DNA from: Morchella semilibera
Taxonomy: Eukaryota; Ascomycota; Pezizomycetes; Pezizales; Morchellaceae
Assembly: GCA_009192285.1 (NCBI GenBank)
Contig: CM018609.1
Coordinates: 947,282-1,011,281 of the forward strand
Length of the DNA stretch: 64,000 bases
Direction: 5' to 3'
In this document: in pieces, positions 1-12,304 of the stretch
Numbering within the stretch: the first letter of the stretch is position 1
Layout: each line of letters opens with the position of its first letter
Translations under genes and position numbers: made by a program
The notes under the pieces: model-generated
What the model was told of the DNA's origin: nothing
The model's input: only the letters and a program-made list of their open reading frames with translations
Database searches by the model: none

Positions 1-578
1 CGAGGGTGCCATTAGCTGACATGGATTGGAGGGTAGCGAAGAGGGAACCGGCCGTGACGTTGCCGATGGAAGATTGCCAGGCTGCGGCGAGGGTGCCTTT
101 GTGGTGTCAGTGAGTTTATATACTCAATCACGAGTATTGGTCGCATTAGTAATTCCCAGCTGTACTTCTTCTTCCTCTATAAAAATATGTACCCTAAGGG
201 AAGAGAGGAGGGGTAATGCTACAGATTTCACTTTTGGGGGCCAGACCGTGATCCAAGGGGCCAAAATAGATTAAACTAGAGTTAATAAAACTCACCAGCA
301 CCTGCTCCACCCCCACCGAAACCCAGAGCAATGGGGACGACGATAGTCGCTACTCCGGCCACAATAAGACAAGAGATGACCCCACACTCTACAGGATGCT
401 GCTGCACATATCCGAGCAGCTCCAGACCATCGGGGCCTAGTTGGTCTACGGGAAAGACGAAGGTATTTGTTTCTCCCATGTCGGTGTCTGTAAGGGTGGG
501 GGGGGGTATCAGTACTTGGTATGTTTTGGGTATAGGTGATTTGTATGCACTTACTGGGTTGTTGCTGCTACCGTTCAC
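1..578 (-). CDS. Ifi-6-16 (IFI6/IFI27) family small membrane protein, 3' end cut by window edge
   Basis: Two exons are visible: 578 down to 296 (ATG at 578) and 96 down to 1, separated by an intron with a GTGAGT donor and an AAAG acceptor. The coding sequence runs off the left edge. The N-terminal ~60 residues are hydrophilic. A hydrophobic stretch follows (about residues 65-94, CLIVAGVATIVVPIALGF) and then a Gly/Ala-rich run that continues across the splice into GTLAAAWQSSIGNVTAGSLF. That Gly/Ala-rich hairpin followed by AAAxQSxIGxVxAGSLFA is the hallmark of the interferon-induced 6-16/ISG12 family, which has many fungal members. Animal members sit in mitochondrial or nuclear membranes; the fungal role is not established. 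Phase matches across the junction (one base G left over). A later in-frame ATG could also be the start. Confidence 0.8.
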
Positions 579-900
579 TGTTTAGAATTGCAGTTTCAAA
601 TCCTGTGAATGCGGGAACTCAGATAAGGGTTGTTTGTCTGAGGGATATTGGGGCGGGGTTGGTGGTATAAGTAGGCTTAGTTCAGGCGGTCAATATTTAG
701 GCAACCAGCTACTCTAGAGGCACATGTTTACCAGTGGGAGATTATTGGTTGAATATTCCCATCACATACGGCTGCTGTTGCTCTAGACTGTAAATCCTAT
801 CCAAATTGATTTCTCCGTTTCCCTGCCCGGCGAGCTTTCACATACAAATATTTCTTGGCTGCATGCGCAGCCTTTGCGCGGAGAAGGCTCTAGAGGGATA

Positions 901-948
901 GAGGGGTAGAGAGATAGAGAGATAGAGGGGTAGAGAGATAGAGAGATA
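901..948. repeat. 24-bp tandem repeat, two exact copies
   Basis: The 24-bp unit beginning GAGGGGTAGAGAGATAGAG is present twice in direct tandem. Degenerate GATAGA copies lie on both sides. Confidence 0.85.
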
Positions 949-1452
949 GTGGAGGTAGAGACGTTGCTCTACCCTGTTGGCCACCACCTGAAGGCATTCA
1001 TGAAAAAGCAATCATTTCCAGAAGCCCAATTGGGGAAGTCTCAAGTGTACCAAAAAAATGTAACATTTTCAACCGAGTAGAGTGTAGCAACGGCACCAAA
1101 TTAACCACATTTTCTACAGGATTCCGTGAGAGGTTCAGTAGTAATATATATAGCGATAGGTACATGCACATAATTGGCCTGGTGAGTCCTCAAATGAGGA
1201 TATGTTTATTTATGGTTTATATACATGTATGTACGTACTTGTGTGCTGTATACAAGTAAGTATCTTGGAGAAACTTCGAGCTGTGCAGTATTTGTTATGG
1301 AGGATGAAACCGTTCTAGGTCTCATCTGGTAGATACCCGGTATCGATCTGGAAAACGTTTATCCTTCCCAGCCAAGCCCTAAACGTGCTTATCTTGTTAC
1401 TTGTTAAGAGAAACACAGCACACGGCCTGTCGATAGATCATATCATAGCTAT

Positions 1453-1486
<34 letters not shown>

Positions 1487-1490
1487 CACA
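1453..1490. repeat. CTA/CCA trinucleotide microsatellite
   Basis: Eight or so CTA units pass directly into CCA units. In one frame this encodes a Tyr run followed by a His run, but there is no sign that it is translated. Confidence 0.8.
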
Positions 1491-2195
1491 GATCAACCCA
1501 AGACAAGTCTCCCAACATCTCGATCGAATTCTCATCTGGTCCAAAGTTTCGGAACGCTAGATACAGCAGCGGATGCGGGGTCGGGCCGACGACTGAATAC
1601 GCCGCTAACCCTGCGAGTTGAGTTTAATTCAACGACATCAAAATCCTGTCTTCCAATATAAGGGGGGGGGGGCGGGGGCGATCTTTCTGATCTATTTATT
1701 GTCCTCAAAACAACTTATTCCCCCACACAACACCATATACATATACCTACATACCCCAGATGTATGAACTGTACATGCATCGGAACAATATTATCGAAGC
1801 GTTTCCACGTGGATCACGATCACATTAGACGGGGAAGGGAGGGGCTGCAAAAAAGATCTCTTTACCTCTGTTACTTCTTTATTTAGTCACTATTCTACTC
1901 TCAGTACGTTACTCGTCCCACGAGATATATTAAAACCCCCCCCTAACTGAATCCTGTATAACGTGAGTATAATTGGGAGGTTGTGTGTGTGTGCTCGCGC
2001 GTGTGTGCGGTTATTGTGAAAATAACTACCCCCACAGCTATCTTGTGTAGCATTCGTTAGTTCGTTCACCCTGGGTACTGGGAATCATCGATAAACGGCT
2101 ACTTTTTCTCCCTCTCCGGCTCTGCCCGTCTAATCTGCACATCATTTCATTCCCTTCCCTCACCCCCCCAACCCCCCCAAACCTCCAATATCATA

Positions 2196-4162
2196 ATGGC
2201 CGCAACGACGCCCCCATCTCCTCCTAACTCTACTCCAACAGCCTTATCGTCTGTGGACTGCTACACCTGTCGCCGCCGTCGCGTTAGATGTGATCGCGTG
2301 CTCCCCGGTTGCGCAAAATGCGCCCGGACGCAGTTGGACTGCCTGGGTTACAAGAAGCCACTCGTGTGGAACAAAGGGGTGGCAAGCAGGGGGAAAATGA
2401 TGGGCAAGACATTTCCTGTGCCTGCCACCCCTCCACAATCACAACCACAGCCGCAATCAAAGTCGTCGGCGCAACCAAGATCCAAGGGAAAGCAAAAATC
2501 GACCCCACGCCGAAGTATAGTGCCTGTTGAGCCTCGTGTAGCATCTACAGAAATCGAGGTTAGGCGCCCCCCGTCGGTTGTATCAGGCACATCGGAGGAA
2601 GAGGAGGAGGAGGAGGAGATTGTGAGGGTTGTGGAACTGGATTCATGGAGTGAAGGGACATGGGAACCGACATCTTATGGAGCTTCGCCAGGCGGGTATT
2701 CTATGGGCTCGGAGAACTCATTCCAAGCCCTAGTTGCACGACCAGCGCGCAATGTAAAATATACGCTGTCACCGTTCAACCCATCGTTTTTCGGGGATCT
2801 AGACGCAACAGGCCGTTATTATTTATCCTATTGTGAGTTTTTCCACCTTTCCTGGAGGTGACGCCATATATGAGAAGCTCGTACAGTAATTACATGTCCT
2901 AATGATCATTGCTAGTTGATGAGAGAGTCTGTCGTGATTTTATCTTGTTTGAACGATATGGCGATAATCCATACCGGAACCTGTTACCCATGGCTGCCCA
3001 GAACCCACCATTTCTGCATGCAGCCCTGGCAGTGGCTGCACGACATCATAGCAACAATTGCAGCTTCCCAGAAACCCATGCGTTGATGTATAAGGGTCGT
3101 GCGTATAAACACCTTTCCCATGCCCTCCAAACGCAGACCTGCGGGGGTAAGATCGTGACCGAACCTGTTCTTGCAGCAATGCTGTTATTCCTTTTTTTCG
3201 AAGCCCTAGACTCAGGAATGAATACATGGAAGATTCATCTCCGCGCCGCTCGACGGTTGATTCAACTCAGTGGTGGCATGAAAGGCATTAAAGGCGGCAT
3301 GTCTTCTATGCTCTCCGTCCTTATAACCCACGTCGCAGCGTAAGCTTTTTGCCCTGATTCACACTACCTACCTTTCTAACTCTTCCAGTATCGACATCAT
3401 CGGCCGTAGTCTAGCATTCTCCGGCCCGAGAGCGATTACCAGCCATGGGGGAGCTCCCTTTCGGATGTCTTCACATCCCTAAAAGAGGCTGAAGACTATT
3501 CCTTCCTTGGATGTCCCGCTGAGCTCCTCCAGGTCATCCTGTGTATCACCCTCCTCAATAACCGGTCCCGACAGTTAGCGGCGGGGATCACACCAATTGC
3601 AATTACAGACGTATCCGATGCGAACTTCGTTCCCCCCGCCGAAACGCTCATGACACGTATTCATGCTTTTGACCCTGAAAACTGGCTCAAGACGAGCATG
3701 CCAAATATGAAGCTCCAGACAAAGCTCTCCGTCGCCGAGATTAAGCCCGAAGAGACCCTTCACCATGTTTCAGCGTATAAATGCGCTGTACATCTCTTCG
3801 CAGCCCAAGTGCTATCGCCGCCGCTACCACCGCTAGTTCAGGCAGAGCTGACGGAGCTAACGAATAGATTGATTGGGCACATTAGGCACATCCCGGCGGG
3901 AAGCGTGCTGTATAAGGGCGCGGTGTGGCCGGTGTTCCTAGCAGGGACAGGAGCCACGGAGGAGAGACAGCGGGAGTTTGTCAGGAGCGCCTTGAAGAAT
4001 ATCTGGAGTGTTCTACCACAGTTTAATATCAAGAACGCGGGGAACCTGCTGGAGGAGATTTGGAAGGATAGCGATAGGGATAGAGAAAAGGGGGGCGGGG
4101 GGGAGGGGAGGGATTGGAGAAAGAGGTTGGAGAGTGGTGGGATTGATTGGTTGTTTATATAG
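2196..4162 (+). CDS. Zn(2)Cys(6) transcription factor, acr-2-like
   Basis: Three exons, 2196-2832, 2916-3339 and 3415-4162, give 602 residues. Residues 22-49 form a binuclear zinc cluster with spacing C-x2-C-x6-C-x6-C-x2-C-x6-C and the basic linker RRRRVR. It is followed by GYKKPLVWNKGVASRGKMMG, a segment I associate with regulators related to Neurospora acr-2 (acriflavine sensitivity control). A Ser/Pro/Gln-rich linker with an acidic Glu run (about residues 132-139) precedes a C-terminal region of the fungal-specific transcription factor type (RVCRDFILFE, NPYRNLLP, FLGCPAELLQ). It probably acts in the nucleus as a sequence-specific regulator; targets are unknown. The third-exon acceptor at 3413-3414 keeps the frame open to the stop. 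A more typical-looking acceptor at 3387-3388 would need a 1-base frame change near 3427. Confidence 0.85.
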
Positions 4163-5833
4163 TAACGTTTTATGGAGGTATGTTTCTGGTTTGGGTGGGC
4201 GGTACATGTATGTAATGAGAATGCCATTGATTTTGGGGAGTTTATAGGGAAGGATGTGGGCTATATACATATTATGTGGGCTGATTTTCGAGTGATTTTG
4301 TGTGATAAGCACGAGAAGGCACATTCTCAATTTCCCGATAGCATTCCCTGTTCGAATGTATATCAGAAATAAACAATTCTCGGTGCGTATCGTTATGTGT
4401 AGTGGTTTCTGGTGGTGTATTAAGTTATATATACTACATGTACATGTACATGTAGTTCTCTGGAGGGTACTTGCATGCAGTGAGGACATGTGAATGCCCT
4501 CCCGTAAGTGGATTATGTTACAGAAACATACATGTAGTACTACATGTAGTGATAGATCTATAGAACGCAAGGGCCTCCCAGGACTTTCTAAAGCCTCCAA
4601 GTCTATTACTCCCCTATACTTACATGTATATATCCACATTCTGTACTGCAGCACTTCATGATATTTCTAGATCTAGAGTAACTATAAGTTTTCAAATGTA
4701 CATGTATTCATGGGTTAAAAGCCTGTCTCATATAAGCCCCGGAACTGAGGATTATATTATCGAGGGAATTTATCAGCCCTGTGACGTAGGTTAATGCAAA
4801 AAATACGTTACTACATGTACCTACATGATGTATGTACTACATGTAGCTACATCTGGACTGAGTCGAGTGATGATGCGTGGGAAATGAATCGCAATATTAG
4901 CACAACCTTCCCTATATGTACAAGTACATGTATGAATGCTGTTACCATCTCGATCTCATCTCATGGGCTATGGCTGCATCAACAATGTATGTACGTTCAG
5001 TCCCTCCCTCTGCAACGTGAGAGCTTCAACTCATGAATACATGTAATCATCGATAACAGAGCCTTACTCTACACAGCCCTACATGTAATCATTCGAAAAA
5101 TTGGCCATCTCCGGCCAGGGACTATATATCGGCTTAACGATTGGCTAAACGATGTAGATCTTGTCTGCTAATGGTAATTTTGATTAGTTAAATGGTGGTA
5201 GGAATTGTAATAAGGCACAGATTGTAAGGCTCTGTCTTTTCCGCCTTGTGCTCTGCTCTGCTTAGCACCTGCGCCGCAGTAGTACAATAATGTATTTCTG
5301 AACTGTGCAAAAGGTCTCAGTTACATACATACATACATGTAAGTACAGTGTTTAGCCTCCCCCAAGAGAAGAAAAGAAAAGAAGACATACAGTGCGTGTG
5401 CGTAGACACCAGATCAATGGGCTGCAGGACTGTTGCTTGGTGTGGATACATTCTGTGATGTGTCACAAGCGCCGATGTAGTAATTTCTACCTTCTTAAGC
5501 TCTGCGCTGCAGCTGTTTTGTCGACCTGTTGTTTCTTTTTCTTTCCCCGCTGCATCGTTAAAGACTGGATAGCTGCCTCTTTTTATTTTCTTCCTCCTTC
5601 CTCTTCACCTACTCGACATCTCACCATTTTTTCCCCTTCTTGAATTACCCACAACGACGTCCCTATCTATTTCGTAAACGAACGGAAAGGGTACGAGTAG
5701 GAGAGCTAACAGATTTTGTCCAAAATTTGAGGTAGCCGAGAATTGAAGGTATGTAGTTGAGAGATCAGCTAGTAGTTATTTAGGGCTCTGCTAAAAAAGG
5801 AATCACCACTATTTCTTCTTTCTTTCTAGCTAT
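4163..5833. other. intergenic region rich in TACATGTA palindromes
   Basis: No gene seen. The stretch 4430-5340 carries more than a dozen ACATGTA sites, several overlapping (for example 4435-4455) or paired. The last ~200 bases before 5834 are pyrimidine-rich and probably form the promoter and 5' UTR of the CCCH gene. Confidence 0.6.
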
Positions 5834-7567
5834 ATGTCTGCCGAAACGGAGCGTCTGGAACGGGTCAAGGCCCAACATAATGACACTATCGAGTTCATTG
5901 AAGTGAGGTTTCCCGCCTAGATACCTGAACACAATTGGTCTTTGGGAGGGAAGCTAGCTACTCGGGGTGTAGGGTGGGGTAGGGTAAATTTGTATGAAGC
6001 TAGTCGCTAATCTTATCTATCATTGAAGGAACTTATTAAGAAGAAGGAAGAGCTAGCTGCAGAATTGGAAGAAAAGACACTGGATTTAGAGAGTATGAAA
6101 ACGTCGTGCCGCACGACGCAGAGAGAGATAATAGAGATCTCATCTAAATTACAAGGGGTTGTGAGTATTTCTTGCGCCGTGCCGTGCCTAGCATATTTCG
6201 TTGAGCTTTCATTTCTCTTCACCACCTCTTGAGCGTTTCCCTTCTCTGTCCGTTTGTTTGTTCATAATCTTTTTCTTCCTGGCTAACGTTGGTGGTGTCT
6301 TAGCGCAAAAATAGATATGTAATGATTTTGATTGATGGTGATGGCATGATAGTATGGCCCCAAGTGGTGTTTCTGCGACTTGAATTGATACGCAGCTTAT
6401 TCTAAACCGCTCGCTCACACTGCATGCATGATGCAAATAGTTCAGAGACAATCTCCTTGCACAAGGAAGAGCTGGTGGATCTGAGGCAGGGAGGCTTCTC
6501 ATCCAGGAAGTTACAAAAGATATCCAGGCCGAATTTCCGGACGAATCGGTCGACGTTCATGTTAAGATTTTCGCCAATCTTTATAAACTAGCCACAGTCC
6601 TCCATGCTGCAGAACGTGTTAAGGAGACTAAGCAGTTTAAAGAATTTACCCTAGGCTTCACCCAGTGTAAAGAACATCTCTATTTCATTGATGTAGGTGA
6701 TGGGAAGGAAATGGTTGATAGTCGAGTAAGAGGTAATTACATACAATAACCCATTCTCTCCCTCTTATTCCCCCCCCCCCCCAGAAAAAAAAAGAAAAAA
6801 AAATACATAACCGTCCAACAGTATGCACAATCTTTGTAAGCTAACCTTCTACAGCTGAGCTCACATGGAATTTGGACAACTATAACTGCGTTAAAGTTAT
6901 TCTTGGTGCATCTCATGATAACGGCTATGCCCGAACTCTGAGCTCCATCTCGTCTGATGGAAATAGTGGGAAAGTTCTCTTACTGGAGGGGACGCCGTTT
7001 GCGAGCGAAGTCAGACAGTTACGGTTCCCGAGCACAAGATACCCCCACATCTTCGAATCCCAAAAGCTCGGAGTTCCGGGACGTGAGACGTTGCCAAAGA
7101 CTACCAACCCCCCCACAGGGGGCATGGGCTCATTTGTTCAAGTCGCTACCAATAGTGTCACTGGGTCATATGCTAATGTTGCTGTTGCGAGTAGCGACTG
7201 TACAGCGCCGGCAGTCGTGGGGCCCAAGACTCTATTCATCGGTTCATCGAAGAAAATTCCCCCACCCGCCCAACATCAGGCTGCGCTCGCACGTCTTAAG
7301 TCCCTGCACCCGCCCCCGTGTAACGATCATTACTTGATTGGCGTTTGCTGGAAAGAATCTTGTTTTTTCTCCCATAAGCATGAACTGAGTGCTGTGGAGA
7401 TCCAGGCAATGAGAATTAGGGTCGGACTGACTCGTTGTGAGTTCGGCGAGGGATGCTTTAACGATAGCTGTTACAGGGGTCACGAGTGCACTAGCATTCG
7501 CGGCGGGAAGTGTGTTCGTCCGAATTGTCCCTTCCTAGATAGTGAGCATCCTCCCGGAGCTGTTTGA
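5834..7567 (+). CDS. CCCH zinc-finger protein with N-terminal DUF7923-like domain
   Basis: Five exons, 5834-5902, 6029-6160, 6304-6351, 6441-6732 and 6855-7567, total 417 residues. Residues 1-67 are a charged coiled-coil-like helix (ELIKKKEELAAELEEKTLDL). A domain starting RYVMILIDGDGMIFRDNLL (from about residue 71) and continuing with GGSEAGRLL, FIDVGDGKE and SHDNGYARTL matches the fungal family that couples an NYN-like LIDGDG core to tandem CCCH fingers. The C-terminus has fingers spaced C-x8-C-x4-C-x3-H and C-x5-C-x4-C-x3-H, plus a third Cys/His cluster, CVRPNCPFLDSEH. CCCH fingers usually bind RNA; the LIDGDG motif recalls PIN/NYN nuclease folds, but activity is not shown. Start chosen at the first ATG after a pyrimidine-rich leader; all phases agree. 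Confidence 0.85.
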
Positions 7568-8402
7568 AAGTCGCAAACCCCCTTCACCTTGTTCACCCAG
7601 GTTTCAAGAACGGATCAACTGGTGTAATCGTGGAGGAAGTATGAGATTTTGGGTATTTTTGGAACGTTTTGAGTATGTGTATTTGTGTGTTGAGGTTTGC
7701 TAGTTGACAGATGCTGCAGAGCGGAGAGGACTTTTAGGCATAGAACTCTAATATGCCATCAGTTTCCATTTTGGTGAATTTTGATCTCTCTTTTGGGTAC
7801 TTTTATCGTTTTTCTTTCGTTCGCTTGAAGAGTTTTGAGTTTGAGGATTATTATCTAAAGAAAGAAAAAAGAAATAAAGCTATATTTATGGGCGCGATGC
7901 AACCTGAAGTTGAGATATGCTTAAATCGAGGAAAGGCACTGCATACCCGCTGTCCCGGTATTGAGCAGGGGTGTTGTTCCGATATCATATCATGTGATGC
8001 GAGACAGTACTCATCGCTGGTATTGGTGTGGGGTGCGGGGAATAAAAATAAATGGTTATAATAGACGATAGTATTTAGATAGAGTTGTTTATGATTGGGT
8101 GCGGATATATTATGGTGGTGGTGGTGGTGCCTGGCGTTGTTTTCTTATTCACGGCGGGGCGGACATCTAAATTGATCAATATGCCCACAAGGGTATCATG
8201 TTTGACAATAACTAGCACAAGAACATTACATCGAATTATGAGCACTCAGTCAGTGCCCGAGTATCCGGTGCCCAGCCGAGGCCCAAAAAGAAAAAAGAAA
8301 AAAGAAAAAAAAATGACATAGCAAAAACAAGACAGTACATAAGACACAAACGCCGATTAATCTGCCCCAAAAAGTCATTAATCATCAATAGATATTAAAA
8401 AT
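7568..8402. other. intergenic region between convergent genes
   Basis: Shared 3' flank of the CCCH gene (+) and the F-box gene (-). It is A/T-rich with purine runs near 7855-7880 and 8284-8315. No gene seen. Confidence 0.6.
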
Positions 8403-11314
8403 TCACCATCGCCCAACGAAATTGCAAGCCTCGACCTTGCCGTTGTTAACATCCAGTCTCACATCCAACTTCCCCACTCCTCTCACCGACTGCTTCCAGC
8501 CTATGCACCTCCGTCTGGTGTCGCATCCCTCGTCTATCCGCAATAAAGACAGCTCGTTTCCGTCCAAGAATTGTGCGCTTTCCCATACCGCGAAGTTTAA
8601 GTAGTCCATTCTCACAAAGTGTTTGGAAAATATGGCTGCAGCATCGCTGACAACAACGACGTATTCGTTACGGACATCTTCAAAGGCTTTGGGGTTATTG
8701 TCGCGCAAAGTCTCGAAAACTCGAAAAAGGTATCGGAGGCGGGGGTCGATAGGAAACGGTGAGAGTGCGGCAAAGATAGCGGGAGTGATGGGTTCAATTG
8801 AGTAGTTGAGAGAAAGCTCATGGAGGTTATAGAGTGGCGATAATGTCTGCGCCAACGTTGCCTGTGCCATAGTGGTAAGTGATGAGGTTAGAAACAGGTC
8901 CAAAAGAGTAACTTACAATATCAAATCGCTCATAATCATCATCTCGATCTTCGTCAAAGACCCTTATCCCAACACATTCAAGTGCAATACTTATCAAATG
9001 GGGAGACAACTTCGCTAAATCCCGTAGTATTGGTAGAGTAACCTCCCAAAAAAGCTCTAGGATTCGAAGTATCTTTAGTCTCCTACTGTTTTGGAGGGCT
9101 TGCAAACATATCCTCAAGTAGTTACGACTCCATGGGAAGTTTTTGAATTGTAATTCTTCCAGTAGTGGCATCATACTTAAAACTTGCGGCAAGGATCTTT
9201 TCATATTCATGTGGCCTTCCTGTGGGTCCAGATCGTAGTCCGTCTGCGTACCCATAAATGGCTGATCGATTTCCAATCTTCTAAGATTTTGCGGCATGAT
9301 TGCGAACTCAGGGTTTTCTGTAAAGCTACTCGCTCCGTGTAGTAATTTCGCTGCATGGGAGGTCATAATGGTTAGCTCAACTTAATACTTACAAGGGGTA
9401 AATTTCCTACCTAGGAGTCCAGCATTGCAAGAGAGTGATCGGATGTCTGGGTGTCTCAAAAGGAACCAATGCGCCCGGTTGCGGAAATCGTAATCCCATG
9501 TTGGTGGATCCATGCTGGAGTAAACGTGGAGGTGGGCAAGTTTAGGAAAGTTTATCACTGATTTTTCGGGATTCTTGAATGCTCTACACTCAAGGAGATA
9601 TTCCATATTAAAGTCACAGTCCGTAATGCATAAGCTTTTAAGCTCAGGACATTTTCGGAGGAGGGAATATATCTTCTCTGTCCCTCGAATCTTGGATAAC
9701 TTGCTCGATTTGGCTGCACCAAGCCCCCGACGTTTCTCTTTGTCAAAATAGTAAGCAACATTATGGAGTCTTAATGATGTGATGGAATAATTCGATGGCC
9801 GGCGGTCAAAATGGCAAGCCCTGACATTGATATCATGCAGTGTTAACTGTCGTAAAGGTCTCCATTTCAGCACACCAAGAAAAGCATCAAATATCCGGAA
9901 GTCTGTCTTTCCACGAAGCTCTAGATTCTCAAGATGAATAAGCAGCCGAGAAACTTTTTTTGCTTGCGCAATCATTAGGTTCACCGTCTTGATGCGGAGT
10001 CTTAGGAGCGCCCTGTTATCCACTGATCCATCCCTACCATAATATGTCCGGATGGAAGAGTTCCGCCAAGGTTCAAGTGACGATTTGGAAGAAGGTGGAA
10101 TGCCACGGTATGACAGTTTCCGCACATACCTCACATAGGGAGTAGTACTTATAGTGATTGAGTACCGTTAGTCTTGCTTTTGTCAGTACACATAGTTACT
10201 CACCTGAGTGTGTGTAACAGTCTGACACTCGATGACATTGGAGCTATCTGTGCGTCTAACTTCCCCCTTCCTCCTCTGTGCCAGCGGTATTCACTACTGG
10301 CATTGACCGCCCACATGTCTAGTTCAACGCCTTCGCCGAGATCTACCGAGCTATACAGCAGTGGAATTGCAATCTGGTGCCATTCACGGCATACCCGAGC
10401 TACCCTCGCAACCGTTGGCTCAGCGCACCAGTCCTTTAGAATTATGCGAAGCAGTTCCGGAGGCAACCGAGTAATTGGGCCAGGGCGGACTGCCGGAGAA
10501 TAAACGGGTTCTATTATTATAACGCATCAGAGAAGGTGCCCCAAAAAGGAATGAGCCATGTGTTACTTTTTGCCCAAAGGGCTTCTGCTGCAGCCCGATA
10601 GAATCTAATTCTCTCGAGTGCGTATTCTATTATATGTGAGCCCAACACTTTTCAGAGATGGAAGCGTCGCACTTGGCACCTAGATGCACTTACCATTGAA
10701 ATGCTCCTTTGACTTGTATCTATCTAGGCGTTCCCTAATGGCGCAAACGCCGGTCCCCTTGGCTGCCGTTGCATTCTCGTAATATTCCATACGCTGAACC
10801 TCGAGGACCCAGAGTCTCTCGGCCTCACTAAGCCCTGGATACAAACCTCAATATTAACCACCTAGCCCAAGTATGGTACACACTCTTTCGCTCTTCACAA
10901 CATATAGCCATAAGAGAGCCACACAAAAGCCAGAGAACTGGGGACAAGTGGTTTCATGCCTTCCAGTATCTCCGGGGCGATTTCTCTGGCGGTGAAGAGC
11001 TCTAGTGCGTATTTGCTTAGGAGTTTATCGAAGTGGTCTACATTACGGAGGTAATGGTCGCCCTGGGAGAAAGGGCGAGAAGCGAGCTTGAGGCGGTCAG
11101 CGATCACATTGGAAGCAAGCTCTGGTCAAGGACCAAATCAGCATCTAGAGTTTACTTTGTAACTTCACTGTTTGAACGTTTTGCAAGGGTGAACTCATGG
11201 AATGAAAGGTTGATGGGATGAAAGGAAGGAGGTTTCACCTTCTTCCTCTCGTTTCCTCACCATCTCCTCCCACCGCTCCAGAGTAGGAGGCTCCATTATC
11301 CCCATTAAGTCCAT
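8403..11314 (-). CDS. F-box protein with helical N-terminal extension and LRR-like C-terminal region
   Basis: Eight exons on the minus strand: 11314-11239, 11121-10899, 10827-10694, 10626-10567, 10510-10204, 10147-9393, 9350-8917 and 8861-8403. They sum to 2448 nt, 815 residues. Residues 1-164 are charged and helix-rich (SEAERLWVLEV-type heptads) and match no family I recognise. An F-box follows at about residues 179-220 (RLPPELLRIILKDW, then VARVCREWHQIAIPLLYSSV). The rest contains irregular leucine-rich segments (LENLELRG, LKSLCITDCDF, LRRLEIDQ, LEELQFKNFP, LHELSLN) typical of fungal F-box/LRR-like proteins. It probably links substrates to an SCF ubiquitin ligase through Skp1. The F-box exon has no in-frame ATG of its own and joins the upstream exons in phase, so this is one gene. 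Substrate unknown. Confidence 0.8.
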
Positions 11315-12304
11315 TATGTAGAATTGCTAACTGAAAGTGTGAAATGTGGAGGCGAGAAATGGACGAACTGTTGTTTAAATGAGGGGATCCCCACATTGCA
11401 TTGCTTTAATGTGGGTGTCAGGTCACTCGCCAAAGATGACCATGACTAATCTAAATACGTCATATGTGGGAAATCCCTGTGGTACCACAAAACCGGGGTT
11501 AGCCAAGACCTTCTTCTAAGCTATCTTAGGCTTAGACTCTACTGTCGAGGGCTGATTACTTCCCTTGGGGATGATGATCCTCTCTTGCCTGGGTATATGT
11601 ACCGTGTATGTACCTACATGTACCTTGAAAGGTTTCTCCCAAGCGGTGAGTTCCAATCGGGCTAAGGTGCGGATAACTGTCATGTACGTAAGCTTCCCCC
11701 AGTCCCAGATCTGCACCAGAGGGCTGCCGACGATAGCCCTAAATTTATTCGAGATGAAAGAAAACTACACTAATAACTAGGAAGATTCAATGGGTTCAAG
11801 TTTCATACGATATTGAAGAGCTACCAATAAAACAAATTAATATTTAAACATTTGATTAATCTTACATTAGATCGACTGCCAACTCAGTGGGGCGTAAAAT
11901 ACATGTAGAGAGTTAAAGATACCAAAAATGGTTTTAGAAAGGATACATATGCCTGTAGGTACATCATTGCCTGGGTTGTGGGAAAGGAAAAAAAATAAAA
12001 AACGCCGTCCAAGAAGAAATTCCCACCAGTACAACCTTTATCACTGATTTTTACCCCTCCACCCCTCCATTTTCTCCAATAGCTCTACACAGGAAGACGA
12101 CTCGCCACAACCCCCCCGGATCGTTTAACGGTAAAAAAAAAAAAAAAAAACAGAGCAGCATATAAGAGGACAGTTCTTCTCTTTCTCCCCCCCCCCCCTG
12201 AGCCTCTCTCCTCTTTCTCTTTGCTCCTCACTTCACCCCCCTTCATTTCGGTGAAATAACTTGATCTGCCAGATCATCAACCAACCCTTTACCAACTCAT
12301 CATC
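11315..12304. other. intergenic region between divergent genes
   Basis: Upstream DNA of the F-box gene (-) and Arb1 (+). It includes a poly-A run near 12132-12150 and a strong pyrimidine tract just before 12305. No further gene seen. Confidence 0.6.
12177..12245 (+). promoter_or_regulatory. pyrimidine-rich promoter/leader tract of the ABC-F gene
   Basis: An almost uninterrupted C/T tract lies 60-130 bases upstream of the start codon. Such tracts are common around transcription starts of highly expressed fungal genes. The exact start site cannot be read from sequence. Confidence 0.4.

Larger units (their letters stand above)
579..2195. other. intergenic region between divergent genes
   Basis: This is shared upstream DNA of the Ifi-6-16 gene (-) and the Zn(2)Cys(6) gene (+). 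It contains a small GA-rich minisatellite, a trinucleotide run, a G-run with C interruptions near 1663-1680, a GT-rich patch near 1980-2010 and a pyrimidine-rich leader just before 2196 that looks like a fungal 5' UTR. I see no further gene. Confidence 0.6.

Noticed and set aside
3389-3480. Apparent 1-base frameshift in the Zn(2)Cys(6) gene
   Set aside because: It arises only if the acceptor at 3388 is used. The acceptor at 3414 gives an open frame to the stop and exon lengths divisible by three.
10204-10626. Two separate minus-strand genes, one ending at a TAA near 10522 and an F-box gene starting at 10466
   Set aside because: The F-box reading frame has no ATG, while a 56-nt intron (10566 down to 10511, GTAACA donor, TAG acceptor) joins the two in phase.
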